Shown piece after piece: positions 1-6,474 of a stretch of DNA of 35,220 bases (position 1 is the stretch's first letter; every line of letters begins with the position of its first letter). The stretch lies in the IMG/VR virus record IMGVR_UViG_3300030098_003503, positions 1 through 35,220 of that record. One strand, written 5' to 3'. This DNA is from a virus. Under the pieces are notes generated by a model that saw only the letters and a program-made list of their open reading frames with translations, was not told where the DNA came from and did no database searches. The position numbers were made by a program, and so were the translations under genes.

Positions 1-156
1 GATATAGTTGACGACAAGGTGACTATAACAGTTATTCGTTGCCACTATGATATTAGCACTGTTAAGAATAAGTCTTGTGAGTTCACAGACCAACCGCCAC
101 GTTCAATTCAGCAAGGATCTCGTATGAAAGTGAAGGTACAACATGATAAAGCCTGA
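1..156 (+). CDS. C-terminal part of an unrecognised protein (cut by window start)
   Basis: Frame 1 is open from the first base to a TGA at 154-156, giving 51 residues with no start in the window before an internal Met near the end. The fragment is basic at its end (SRMKVKVQHDKA) and has two cysteines (RCHYD and KSCEF). I recognise no family. It is followed by a terminator at 246-278, as expected for the last gene of an upstream unit. It could also be chance open frame, since only 156 bases are seen. Confidence 0.4.
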   Translation, partial: DIVDDKVTITVIRCHYDISTVKNKSCEFTDQPPRSIQQGSRMKVKVQHDKA

Positions 157-220
157 AGAGTTCGTATTGATCGCAATGAGTGTAATGGCAAGCGGGTTTT
201 TTATAGCTTATTCGCTCTAA
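143..220 (+). CDS. Tiny hydrophobic peptide, possible single-span membrane protein
   Basis: A 25-residue frame starts with ATG inside the end of the preceding frame and ends TAA just before a terminator hairpin. After a short MIKPEE head, the rest (FVLIAMSVMASGFFIAYSL) is one hydrophobic stretch long enough to cross a membrane. The overlap with the upstream gene suggests translational coupling. There is no recognisable family, and so short a frame may be fortuitous. Confidence 0.3.
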   Translation: MIKPEEFVLIAMSVMASGFFIAYSL

Positions 221-245
221 TATTCTGCATACCTCCCTAAAACTT

Positions 246-278
246 AGCCCCGTTCTTTATAGTTCGGGGTTCTTTTTT
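246..278 (+). terminator. Rho-independent terminator
   Basis: AGCCCCG at 246-252 pairs with CGGGGTT at 265-271 (one G-T wobble) across a 12-base loop and is followed by C and six T. It sits 25 bases after the stop of the preceding frame, a classical intrinsic terminator layout on the + strand. Confidence 0.75.
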
Positions 279-333
279 ATCCAATAATATCTCATTTATT
301 TACGTTTAGTATGTAAACAATGAGGTTAATATC

Positions 334-423
334 ATGCTTAAAGCAATAATAGCTATTATAACAATCTACACTATCGCAGTTATAACTAACGAATCTTTCA
401 CAGTCCTAACTCAATTCGCATAA
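334..423 (+). CDS. Small hydrophobic peptide, possible membrane protein
   Basis: A 29-residue frame lies between two terminator hairpins. A purine-rich TGAGG lies about 8 bases before the ATG and could act as a ribosome binding site. The N-terminal two thirds (MLKAIIAIITIYTIAVITN) is a single hydrophobic segment, with a polar tail SFTVLTQFA. No family is recognised. A lone peptide with its own terminator is plausible for a phage early or membrane-active peptide, but this is inference. Confidence 0.35.
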   Translation: MLKAIIAIITIYTIAVITNESFTVLTQFA

Positions 424-439
424 ACTAGGCTGATAACAC

Positions 440-480
440 AATAACCCATTCTGTCCACTGGATAGTCTGGGTTATTTCTT
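440..480 (+). terminator. Rho-independent terminator
   Basis: AATAACCCA at 440-448 pairs perfectly over 9 bp with TGGGTTATT at 468-476, followed by T-rich sequence (TTTCTTTG). A small inner stem (TCC/GGA) may form in the loop. It closes the short unit at 334-423 and insulates it from the promoter region downstream. Confidence 0.75.
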
Positions 481-759
481 TGTCTAAATGGACACGCCAC
501 CCTGCGCTCAACACAGCAAATAAAATTGTCAGATAGTATTCAACACGTGTGTGTACGTGTGACGAGAGAACTTTATCACAAGGGCGTATATTTAACCCTT
601 ACACAACTATTTAGACCAATACAATTCCTCTGCGAGAAGATGTGCGGAACAAAAGAGCAACCCCACGCATGGGCCACTAGGGGGTAGGTATAACTCTATA
701 TACACTGCTGCCATATTTTTTATTTTTTTTGGGTTTTTTAGGTTATAATGGGCTATTTC

Positions 760-788
760 TTGACAATAAACAATATAGTACATATACA
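760..788 (+). promoter_or_regulatory. Sigma70-like promoter candidate (upstream of the pair)
   Basis: TTGACA at 760-765 is followed by 17 bases and TATACA at 783-788. The -35 is a perfect consensus hexamer and the -10 matches 5 of 6. It reads toward the terminase operon, with no gene between 423 and about 1181. The bases from about 481 to 759 hold no gene that I can support, only T-rich tracts around 715-740. Confidence 0.5.
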
Positions 789-804
789 TACTATACCGCC
801 CGTA

Positions 805-817
805 GGTGTTATACACC
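805..817. promoter_or_regulatory. Small inverted repeat between tandem promoters (operator candidate)
   Basis: GGTGTTATACACC is a 5-bp inverted repeat (GGTGT/ACACC) with a 3-base centre. It lies 17 bases downstream of the first promoter's -10 and about 50 bases before the second promoter's -35. Position and symmetry suit a dimeric repressor, but the site is single and short. Confidence 0.3.
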
Positions 818-865
818 ATTATAATACTTCTGAGCAATCTGTCAAGCATTATTTTAATTTTTTAC

Positions 866-893
866 TTGACAAAACGTTCTACAGCACTATAAT
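866..893 (+). promoter_or_regulatory. Strong sigma70 promoter for the packaging/late operon
   Basis: TTGACA at 866-871, a 16-base spacer and TATAAT at 888-893: both hexamers are perfect consensus. The expected transcription start is near 900, giving a leader of about 280 bases before the first frame at 1181 and about 375 before the small terminase gene. It is the best host-type promoter in the window and the likely entry point for the long + strand operon. Confidence 0.75.
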
Positions 894-996
894 GTAATAT
901 TAACAGTGGATAAAATTATAGTTCAGATTCAACCAAGTACAATATTATTATATTGAAGGACGAACTTATAATCCACACTTCATGGTTTTAGAGTGT

Positions 997-1112
997 TTTG
1001 CGTAGGCAACAGACGCAGGGACTTCCTTTTTATCATTAAACGTTAGAGTACGCAGTTCGTAAGACGTAACTCCGTTACACGCTAGAGGGAACGAGCGCAT
1101 TGCCTACGCAAA
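997..1112 (+). other. Long-range inverted repeat; structured leader RNA or packaging-site candidate
   Basis: TTTGCGTAGGCAA at 997-1009 is the exact reverse complement of TTGCCTACGCAAA at 1100-1112, so a 13-bp closing stem would enclose about 90 bases. A further small hairpin (GTAAC-TCC-GTTAC, 1066-1078) lies inside. The element sits downstream of the consensus promoter at 866-893 and upstream of the small terminase gene, so it would be part of the late leader RNA. It may be an RNA structure, a processing signal or a DNA element such as a terminase recognition site. The sequence cannot tell these apart. Confidence 0.5.
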
Positions 1113-1180
1113 CTTAACTTTAACAAAGTGAGTACAATATACAGCGAACAGGGAGGGTACGCTTCTGTTTGTGGGAGAAA

Positions 1181-1333
1181 ATGGAGCAAGTGTTAAACAA
1201 ACTGACAGAACATATACATTTTCCAAGATTAAAATACCAAATAGTAGTAAATGAAAAAATAAAGAAACTAAAGAATGAGCTTGCCAGCCACACAGAAACG
1301 AAAATTAACAGAAAAACAAGAACGCTTTCTTGA
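1181..1333 (+). CDS. Small basic leader protein overlapping the terminase gene (uncertain)
   Basis: The frame has 50 residues and ATG at 1181, four bases after a GGGAG-type ribosome site. It overlaps the first 59 bases of the small terminase frame at 1275. The N-terminal two thirds is lysine-rich and could be helical (NEKIKKLKNEL). No family is recognised. The good ribosome site argues for translation, perhaps coupling to the terminase gene, whose own ribosome site is weak. The overlap and short length argue against it. Confidence 0.35.
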   Translation: MEQVLNKLTEHIHFPRLKYQIVVNEKIKKLKNELASHTETKINRKTRTLS

Positions 1334-1694
1334 AGAACTCATCTCGAATGGGGGACATGTCAAGAAAGCCGTTGTTGCTGCAGGATACAAAGAACAATCT
1401 AGATCTTGGTTAACACGTTCTTTACGTGACGAGATTATAGATCGCACTAGAAGTATGCTTGCAACAAACTCTGTTAAGGCTGCTAACAGAATATTAGAAG
1501 GTTTAGATGCTGACGGTACAACTCCATTGAACCAGATGGATATGCGTATCAAAACAGCAGAGTCTGTTCTTGACAGGGTTGGTCTTGGAAAGAAACAGCA
1601 AGTAGAAGTAGAGGGACAGATAATGCATGGCATTGTAATGTTACCCTCCAAAGATAAACCAAAAGAGATCGTTATAGATCAGGAGACAGAGTAA
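1275..1694 (+). CDS. terS: Terminase small subunit
   Basis: This 139-residue protein recognises phage DNA and hands it to the motor subunit encoded downstream. Residues about 11-45 (LTEKQERFLEELISNGGHV.. VVAAGYKE) form the HTH-like N-terminal domain of Terminase_2-type small subunits, where a repetitive AGYxxxS turn is typical. Residues about 85-112 (RIKTAESVLDRVGLGKK) match the helical oligomerisation segment and its common end. The length is normal for the family. The start has only a weak ribosome site (AAAGA) and lies inside the preceding small frame. The stop overlaps the next gene's ATG by one base, implying coupled translation. Placement just before the large terminase supports the call. 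Confidence 0.75.
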   Translation: MSLPATQKRKLTEKQERFLEELISNGGHVKKAVVAAGYKEQSRSWLTRSLRDEIIDRTRSMLATNSVKAANRILEGLDADGTTPLNQMDMRIKTAESVLDRVGLGKKQQVEVEGQIMHGIVMLPSKDKPKEIVIDQETE

Positions 1695-1996
1695 TGGCAG
1701 ACAAAGCTAGTGAAGTTATAGATCCAGATACTGAAGCAGAAATACTGGAAAGAATGTCACAAGGAAAAGGAATATATAATCACGAGACAGCAAGAAAAGC
1801 AGATATAGTCTCTAGGATGAACCAATTAAATATTCCTGTACCTAGAAGTGTAAATGAAATGAGTGCAGATTCATTACAAAAAATTCTAGATGAAGCACGT
1901 AGGCAGCAGCTACAAATTAGCAAAGCTGGCGGTGGTTACGTCAAGAAATACGCATATGGCGGTGGTGTTCGTAAGGCAAAGTTTGTGGATTCATAG
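1694..1996 (+). CDS. Hypothetical protein with Gly-Gly-aromatic-Val tail
   Basis: The 100-residue protein starts on the last base of the terminase small subunit stop. The first 75 residues are charged and helical-looking (EAEILERMSQGKG, SADSLQKILDEARRQQLQ). The tail changes to a glycine-rich basic segment with two GGG blocks (GGGYVKKYAYGGGVRKAKF). Similar GG-aromatic-V tags occur in the internal virion protein at 8643-11744 (KGGFV). I know no function. Its place between the terminase genes suggests a role in packaging or head assembly, or a virion component, by context only. Confidence 0.65.
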   Translation: MADKASEVIDPDTEAEILERMSQGKGIYNHETARKADIVSRMNQLNIPVPRSVNEMSADSLQKILDEARRQQLQISKAGGGYVKKYAYGGGVRKAKFVDS

Positions 1997-1998
1997 AT

Positions 1999-2178
1999 AT
2001 GGTTGATTTTAATAGAAGTTTAGAATTTCATCAAAGACAGAATGAAAAAAAGATAATAGAGCGTCTTTTTAATCGTGAGTTGGAGAAGAAAATAGAACGT
2101 AACAAAAACAAGATTAAGTTTCAGGGAAAGAAAAACTACGCTAACGCTATAAGAAAGCCTAAAGGTAATTTAGGATAG
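1999..2178 (+). CDS. Small, very basic hypothetical protein
   Basis: The 59-residue frame starts three bases after the preceding stop, and its TAG at 2176-2178 lies one base before the large terminase ATG. It is rich in lysine, arginine and asparagine (RELEKKIERNKNKIKFQGKKN) and probably helical, which suits nucleic-acid binding. There is no recognised family. Tight spacing on both sides supports it as a real gene of the packaging operon. Confidence 0.6.
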   Translation: MVDFNRSLEFHQRQNEKKIIERLFNRELEKKIERNKNKIKFQGKKNYANAIRKPKGNLG

Positions 2179-2179
2179 T

Positions 2180-3823
2180 ATGGCAAGACCAAAGCTGAAG
2201 CCTGGAGAAAAGGGGCGTTATAATCTTTCAAGGACAGAAAAGAGAAAGAGAGAAGTAAGAAAAGAGCTAAAAGCAGCTAAAGACAAGCAGCGTTCTATAG
2301 AGAAAAAGCTCAATACCATACAAGAAACACACGCCAGACAGAAGAATGGGCAGAAATTAGCTGGTTCTGGTGGAGCAACAACAAAAGAATTTATTGATTC
2401 ACTGCCTAAAGATATAAGAGAATCAATAGAAGAGAACACAGAAGTCGTATTCAGACCCAATAAGGGTCCACAGGTTGACTTCTTGGCAGCACCAGAAAAA
2501 GAAGTATTATATGGTGGTGCAGCAGGTGGCGGTAAGTCATTTGCAATGCTGGTAGACCTTCTACGCTACGCCTCTAACGGTAATCACAGGGCGTTACTAC
2601 TGAGAAGGACGCTGGCAGAACTGACAGAATTAGTAGATCAGTCAAGAAAGCTGTATCCAAAGGCATTTCCAGGTGCAGTATTTCGAGAATCCAAGAATAC
2701 TTGGTCGTTTCCTAGCGGTGCTACAGCGTTATTCAGTTATGTTGACAAGGATAATGACGTTACAAGGTATCAAGGACAGAGTTTTACTTGGATCGGTGTA
2801 GATGAGTTAGGTCAATACCCAACGCCGTATGTCTGGAACTACCTTAGATCTCGTCTACGTACTACTGATCCAGAGATCCAGACGTATATGAGAGCTTCTG
2901 CCAATCCTGGAGGCGTAGGGGGTTGGTGGTTAAAGAAAATGTTTGTAGACCCTGCAATTCCTAACGAACCATTCTGGGCTACAGACATTGACAGTGGTAA
3001 AGTATTACGTTATGGGCCTAATCACCCAGAACACGCTGATGAACCACTGTACCAAAGGCGGTTTATACCTGCAAGGTTAACAGATAATCCGTTTTTGATG
3101 GAAAGTGGCGAATACGAAGCCATGTTGCTTTCCCTGCCAGAAGTAGAACGCAGGAGACTTCTAGAAGGGGATTGGGATGTTGCAGATGGTGCAGCATTCT
3201 CAGAGTTTGACAGGTCTGTACATGTCGTTGAACCGTTTGAAGTACCATATAACTGGCCTAGACTACGAGCAGCCGATTATGGCTATAGTAGTCCTAGTTG
3301 CGTACTTTGGGGTGCTGTAGATTGGGATGGAAACATCTTTATATACAGGGAACTATACGACAAGGGATACACAGGCGAAACTCTGGCAAGAATAATCAAC
3401 GCATTAGAGGAAAATGATCCCCTGATGCAGATTTCTGTTCTGGATGGGGCTTGTTGGTCTAAACACGGTACAGGGCCGAGCATAGCTGAGTCAATGATAC
3501 GCAACGGTGTACGTTGGATACCAGCAGATAAAAACAGAATACCTGGAAAAATAGAGCTACACAGAAGATTAGCCATAGACGAGCGTACAGACGAACCAAA
3601 ACTAAAGATATTCTCTACCTGTACAAACCTAATAAGGACTCTACCTACGATACCCTTGTCTAAGACTAACAGTGAGGATGTAGACACCAAGTCTGATGAT
3701 CACGCCTACGATGCTTTAAGATATATGTGCATGACTAGACCAACAGGTTTACCACAGAACAGCATATTTAACCAGATAAAGAAAGATACATTTCAACCAG
3801 CAGATAGCGTATTTGGATACTAA
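2180..3823 (+). CDS. terL: Terminase large subunit (packaging ATPase and nuclease)
   Basis: This 547-residue motor pumps DNA into the prohead and cuts the concatemer. The Walker A loop is at about 111-120 (YGGAAGGGKS) and Walker B at 204-210 (WIGVDEL). ASANPGG near 239-245 matches the coupling-motif region. The C-terminal RNase H-like nuclease shows acidic residues in AADYGYSSPS (Asp366), LDGACW (Asp422) and DDHAYDALRYM (Asp507-Asp511). The ATPase core starts only near residue 88. The first 65 residues are a strongly basic, coiled-coil-like extension (KRKREVRKELKAAKDKQRS) that is longer than usual. Its stop overlaps the next ATG by one base. Confidence 0.95.
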   Translation: MARPKLKPGEKGRYNLSRTEKRKREVRKELKAAKDKQRSIEKKLNTIQETHARQKNGQKLAGSGGATTKEFIDSLPKDIRESIEENTEVVFRPNKGPQVDFLAAPEKEVLYGGAAGGGKSFAMLVDLLRYASNGNHRALLLRRTLAELTELVDQSRKLYPKAFPGAVFRESKNTWSFPSGATALFSYVDKDNDVTRYQGQSFTWIGVDELGQYPTPYVWNYLRSRLRTTDPEIQTYMRASANPGGVGGWWLKKMFVDPAIPNEPFWATDIDSGKVLRYGPNHPEHADEPLYQRRFIPARLTDNPFLMESGEYEAMLLSLPEVERRRLLEGDWDVADGAAFSEFDRSVHVVEPFEVPYNWPRLRAADYGYSSPSCVLWGAVDWDGNIFIYRELYDKGYTGETLARIINALEENDPLMQISVLDGACWSKHGTGPSIAESMIRNGVRWIPADKNRIPGKIELHRRLAIDERTDEPKLKIFSTCTNLIRTLPTIPLSKTNSEDVDTKSDDHAYDALRYMCMTRPTGLPQNSIFNQIKKDTFQPADSVFGY

Positions 3824-6186
3824 TGGCAGACGAAGTAACAGAATTACTTACAGAAATAGATATTTCACAAGAAGCAGCTATATCTCCTGATAGCAACTTT
3901 GAGCAAGCTATTCTTCAGAGTATGAAAGAAAGAGGGGTCAAGGATCTTTTTGATGCAGATGGAAATGAGATTTATCCTACTGCTAATCGAAGTGGTGCTT
4001 ATTCAAGAGGTGCAGCAAGTGCTTTAAAGGGCGTTCTTACAAAACTGAGAGAAACTACTATAGATCTTGGGGATGGTAAGCTGGTACAAGCTTCAGACTT
4101 AACATTAAAAGAGCTAAACAGTGCAGGTGTTATAAAAGCACTGTTTAAGCCTGATGGACTATTAGAAAAGCAAGGTCTTAGTAATTACTCTAAAGCTGAT
4201 ATGGCTTCTTATATTAAGTCAATAAGTAATTATGCAGGTTTAGACGGAATACAAAAACTTCAAAATACTTTAGGTAAGTTGAAAGAAAGTTATTTTCATC
4301 TTCAAGAAAAAAGATCTAGAGATATTGTAAATCTACCTCCTAACTTTCAAAAAGCTTTTATAAAATCTTTAAGTGAAAACACTAAAGTAGACAGAATGTC
4401 TAAATTGTTTGGTTTATTAAAGTATACAACAGGTCTTCGTCTTGAAGAAATGGGAAGAATAGCTTTAGAGGATATAGACTTAAATAATGGTACTTTATCT
4501 ATTCCTGAAACAAAAGGTGGGTACAAAACTACAGTTATTTTTGGTGACGTTTCAAGAGAAATTCTAAATCAGATTATTAAAGAAAGAGAAAAGTCTCCTA
4601 ACACTAAAAGAAAAAAAGATGGAAAACTTTTTCCAAAAGGTCATGGTACGTATGGTTCAAATATAACTGATAACATAGCAGACGACATAGCTAGAAATTT
4701 AGGAAATGAACACAGAATTACAGTTGAAAAAGATTTAGCAGGAACTAAACCTAAAGAAACTGGTTTTTTAATGAAATATTTAAGAAACAACATGGAGTCT
4801 ATGGTAGGAGATTTTACTTTAATTGAAAGAAAGATGGTAACTGGAAGAGCAAGAACAGATGAAGCAACTAAGTATATCAATTCTGGTGAAAGAATAGAGT
4901 TTGGAAAACAAGCATTAAGAACTTTAGAAAGTAGATTAGTAGGGTATTCGGACTTTATCAGTCCAAGAGCTTTTTTAAGCGCATTTGGAATTAACGAAGA
5001 AGACTATGTAGGAGAAGTATCAGAAGCAATAGACAGCAGAGGATTATCTTCTGGAAGAATATTAGCTTCATTAAGCAGAGTAACTCAAGATGCACTAAGC
5101 CTTATTCCAAATATGGGTTTTGAGGAAGACACTTTTTCACAAGATGGAATAAAACCTGGATACGAAAATCATCCTAACAGACTTACGCACCCAGAAGGAA
5201 AGATACCTGACGTTACAGAGATGCCTAACTACGATGCTTTTAGTAGGATGGCTGTCAACTTAGCATCTACTGTTCAAGAGGGAATGGCTAATTTTAAGGG
5301 ACAGTTAACTGATTTAGCTACTAAATTTCAAGGCATGTTTGATGAGTTAGTCAGAAGAGGTGCTATATCCAGTGCAAGGACAGGGGGAGGCAGAGGAGGA
5401 ATTAAAGATAGGCTGAGAAAAGGACAGTCTATTGTAGGAGAGGACATAGAATCAGATACTCCTCCTGCTGACAATACACGACAAATAAATGAAGCAAGAG
5501 CAACTGGAGATAAAGACGAACTAAAACAAGCTATATTAAACGAAGCAGATGCAAAAAATAAAGATGCTGATAAAAAATTACGAAAATTAATAGATCTGGC
5601 AAAAGATGGATCTGAAGAGGCTCTAGAAGCTTTAAAATCTAAAGCTGGTAAAAGAATAATAGGCGGTTTGGCCCTAGCAGCAGTTGCCCCTCAAGCAATG
5701 TTAGGAGAAGCAGGTATTGAGTTAGCTTTTCAAGCTGCTGAAGCTGGACCTGCAGGAGAAAGACCTATTGAAGATTTAGAAGATCCTGAACTGTTTGACG
5801 CTATGCAACAAAGAATGGAAGCAGAAAGAGGAATACCAGATAAATTTGAAGAAGACACTGAATATGCTGTACCCAGAGGAGTATATTTCCCAAACATGGC
5901 GAAAGCAGATCCAACTGCAGAAGAATTTCCAACAGAAGAAGAATACACTACCAGACCAAGAACAAGAGAAGATGAATTAATGCTTTTAGAAAAAGAAGCT
6001 TCAAGTCGATATGCAGATGAAATGAAAGGTTTTTTAAAAAGACAAGACACTGCTGAAAGAGAAGCTGTGTCTATGGGGCTTACAGAAGACAAATTTCAAC
6101 CTAAAAGAACAGGTTTTATAAAAGAATACGAAGATTACTTTGAAAGAACAGGTGAATCTTCTGAAGAATTTCCAACAACAAGATAA
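3823..6186 (+). CDS. Large packaging-operon protein with tyrosine-recombinase-like core
   Basis: The 787-residue protein starts on the last base of the terL stop. Residues about 170-360 read like the catalytic domain of tyrosine recombinases: YTTGLRLEEM (Arg206, box I), ALEDIDLNNGTLSIPETKGG (Lys231 in the beta hairpin), KYLRNN (Arg321, with Lys318 where box II usually has His), GRAR (Arg342 where His/Trp is usual) and TKYINSGE (Tyr351, candidate nucleophile). Residues 1-165 could be an arm/core-binding domain. The C-terminal 420 residues are unrelated: charged, partly disordered, with a short hydrophobic stretch near 612-630 and an acidic tail. Its place between terminase and portal suggests a virion or packaging role. 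Catalytic activity is unproven. Confidence 0.6.
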   Translation: MADEVTELLTEIDISQEAAISPDSNFEQAILQSMKERGVKDLFDADGNEIYPTANRSGAYSRGAASALKGVLTKLRETTIDLGDGKLVQASDLTLKELNSAGVIKALFKPDGLLEKQGLSNYSKADMASYIKSISNYAGLDGIQKLQNTLGKLKESYFHLQEKRSRDIVNLPPNFQKAFIKSLSENTKVDRMSKLFGLLKYTTGLRLEEMGRIALEDIDLNNGTLSIPETKGGYKTTVIFGDVSREILNQIIKEREKSPNTKRKKDGKLFPKGHGTYGSNITDNIADDIARNLGNEHRITVEKDLAGTKPKETGFLMKYLRNNMESMVGDFTLIERKMVTGRARTDEATKYINSGERIEFGKQALRTLESRLVGYSDFISPRAFLSAFGINEEDYVGEVSEAIDSRGLSSGRILASLSRVTQDALSLIPNMGFEEDTFSQDGIKPGYENHPNRLTHPEGKIPDVTEMPNYDAFSRMAVNLASTVQEGMANFKGQLTDLATKFQGMFDELVRRGAISSARTGGGRGGIKDRLRKGQSIVGEDIESDTPPADNTRQINEARATGDKDELKQAILNEADAKNKDADKKLRKLIDLAKDGSEEALEALKSKAGKRIIGGLALAAVAPQAMLGEAGIELAFQAAEAGPAGERPIEDLEDPELFDAMQQRMEAERGIPDKFEEDTEYAVPRGVYFPNMAKADPTAEEFPTEEEYTTRPRTREDELMLLEKEASSRYADEMKGFLKRQDTAEREAVSMGLTEDKFQPKRTGFIKEYEDYFERTGESSEEFPTTR

Positions 6187-6221
6187 GTTTAACCACTACA
6201 ACCCAAAAGGAGGGTATTACA

Positions 6222-6458
6222 ATGCCATACGGTAATCCACAAGCATACAAATCTGGTTACATCATGGGCCAGATGAAAAAACAAGGCGAACTTAGCGATT
6301 GCAATGAGTCTGCACTGTATAGGGAAAAACTTGAGTTCGGCACTAAAATAGACATAGGCAAGTTGACTGAAGATGCTCCTGCAGAATCAGGTAACAAGCA
6401 TATGGGCCAAGCTGCTATGATTATGGCTGCTGATAAACAACAAGGGATCAACGGCTAA
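6222..6458 (+). CDS. Small hypothetical protein before the portal gene
   Basis: The 78-residue protein has a strong ribosome site (AAAGGAGGG, 9 bases before ATG). The N-terminus is rich in Gly, Tyr and Gln (MPYGNPQAYKSGYIMGQMKK), and the centre and end are polar with repeated methionines (GQAAMIMAADKQQG). There is no hydrophobic span and no recognised family. The strong ribosome site suggests high expression, so it may be a minor structural or assembly protein. Confidence 0.6.
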   Translation: MPYGNPQAYKSGYIMGQMKKQGELSDCNESALYREKLEFGTKIDIGKLTEDAPAESGNKHMGQAAMIMAADKQQGING

Positions 6459-6474
6459 CTAAAGAGAGTAAAAC

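Noticed and set aside
607-849. 80-residue minus-strand open frame
   Set aside because: It covers the tandem + strand promoters and has no ribosome site. It is Tyr/Leu-rich from AT-rich non-coding DNA.
3823-6186. Misplaced prophage integrase replacing the canonical one
   Set aside because: A complete integrase with attP-like repeats is present at 30417-31538. This protein lacks the usual box II and III histidines and has a long unrelated tail, so it is reported as recombinase-like only.
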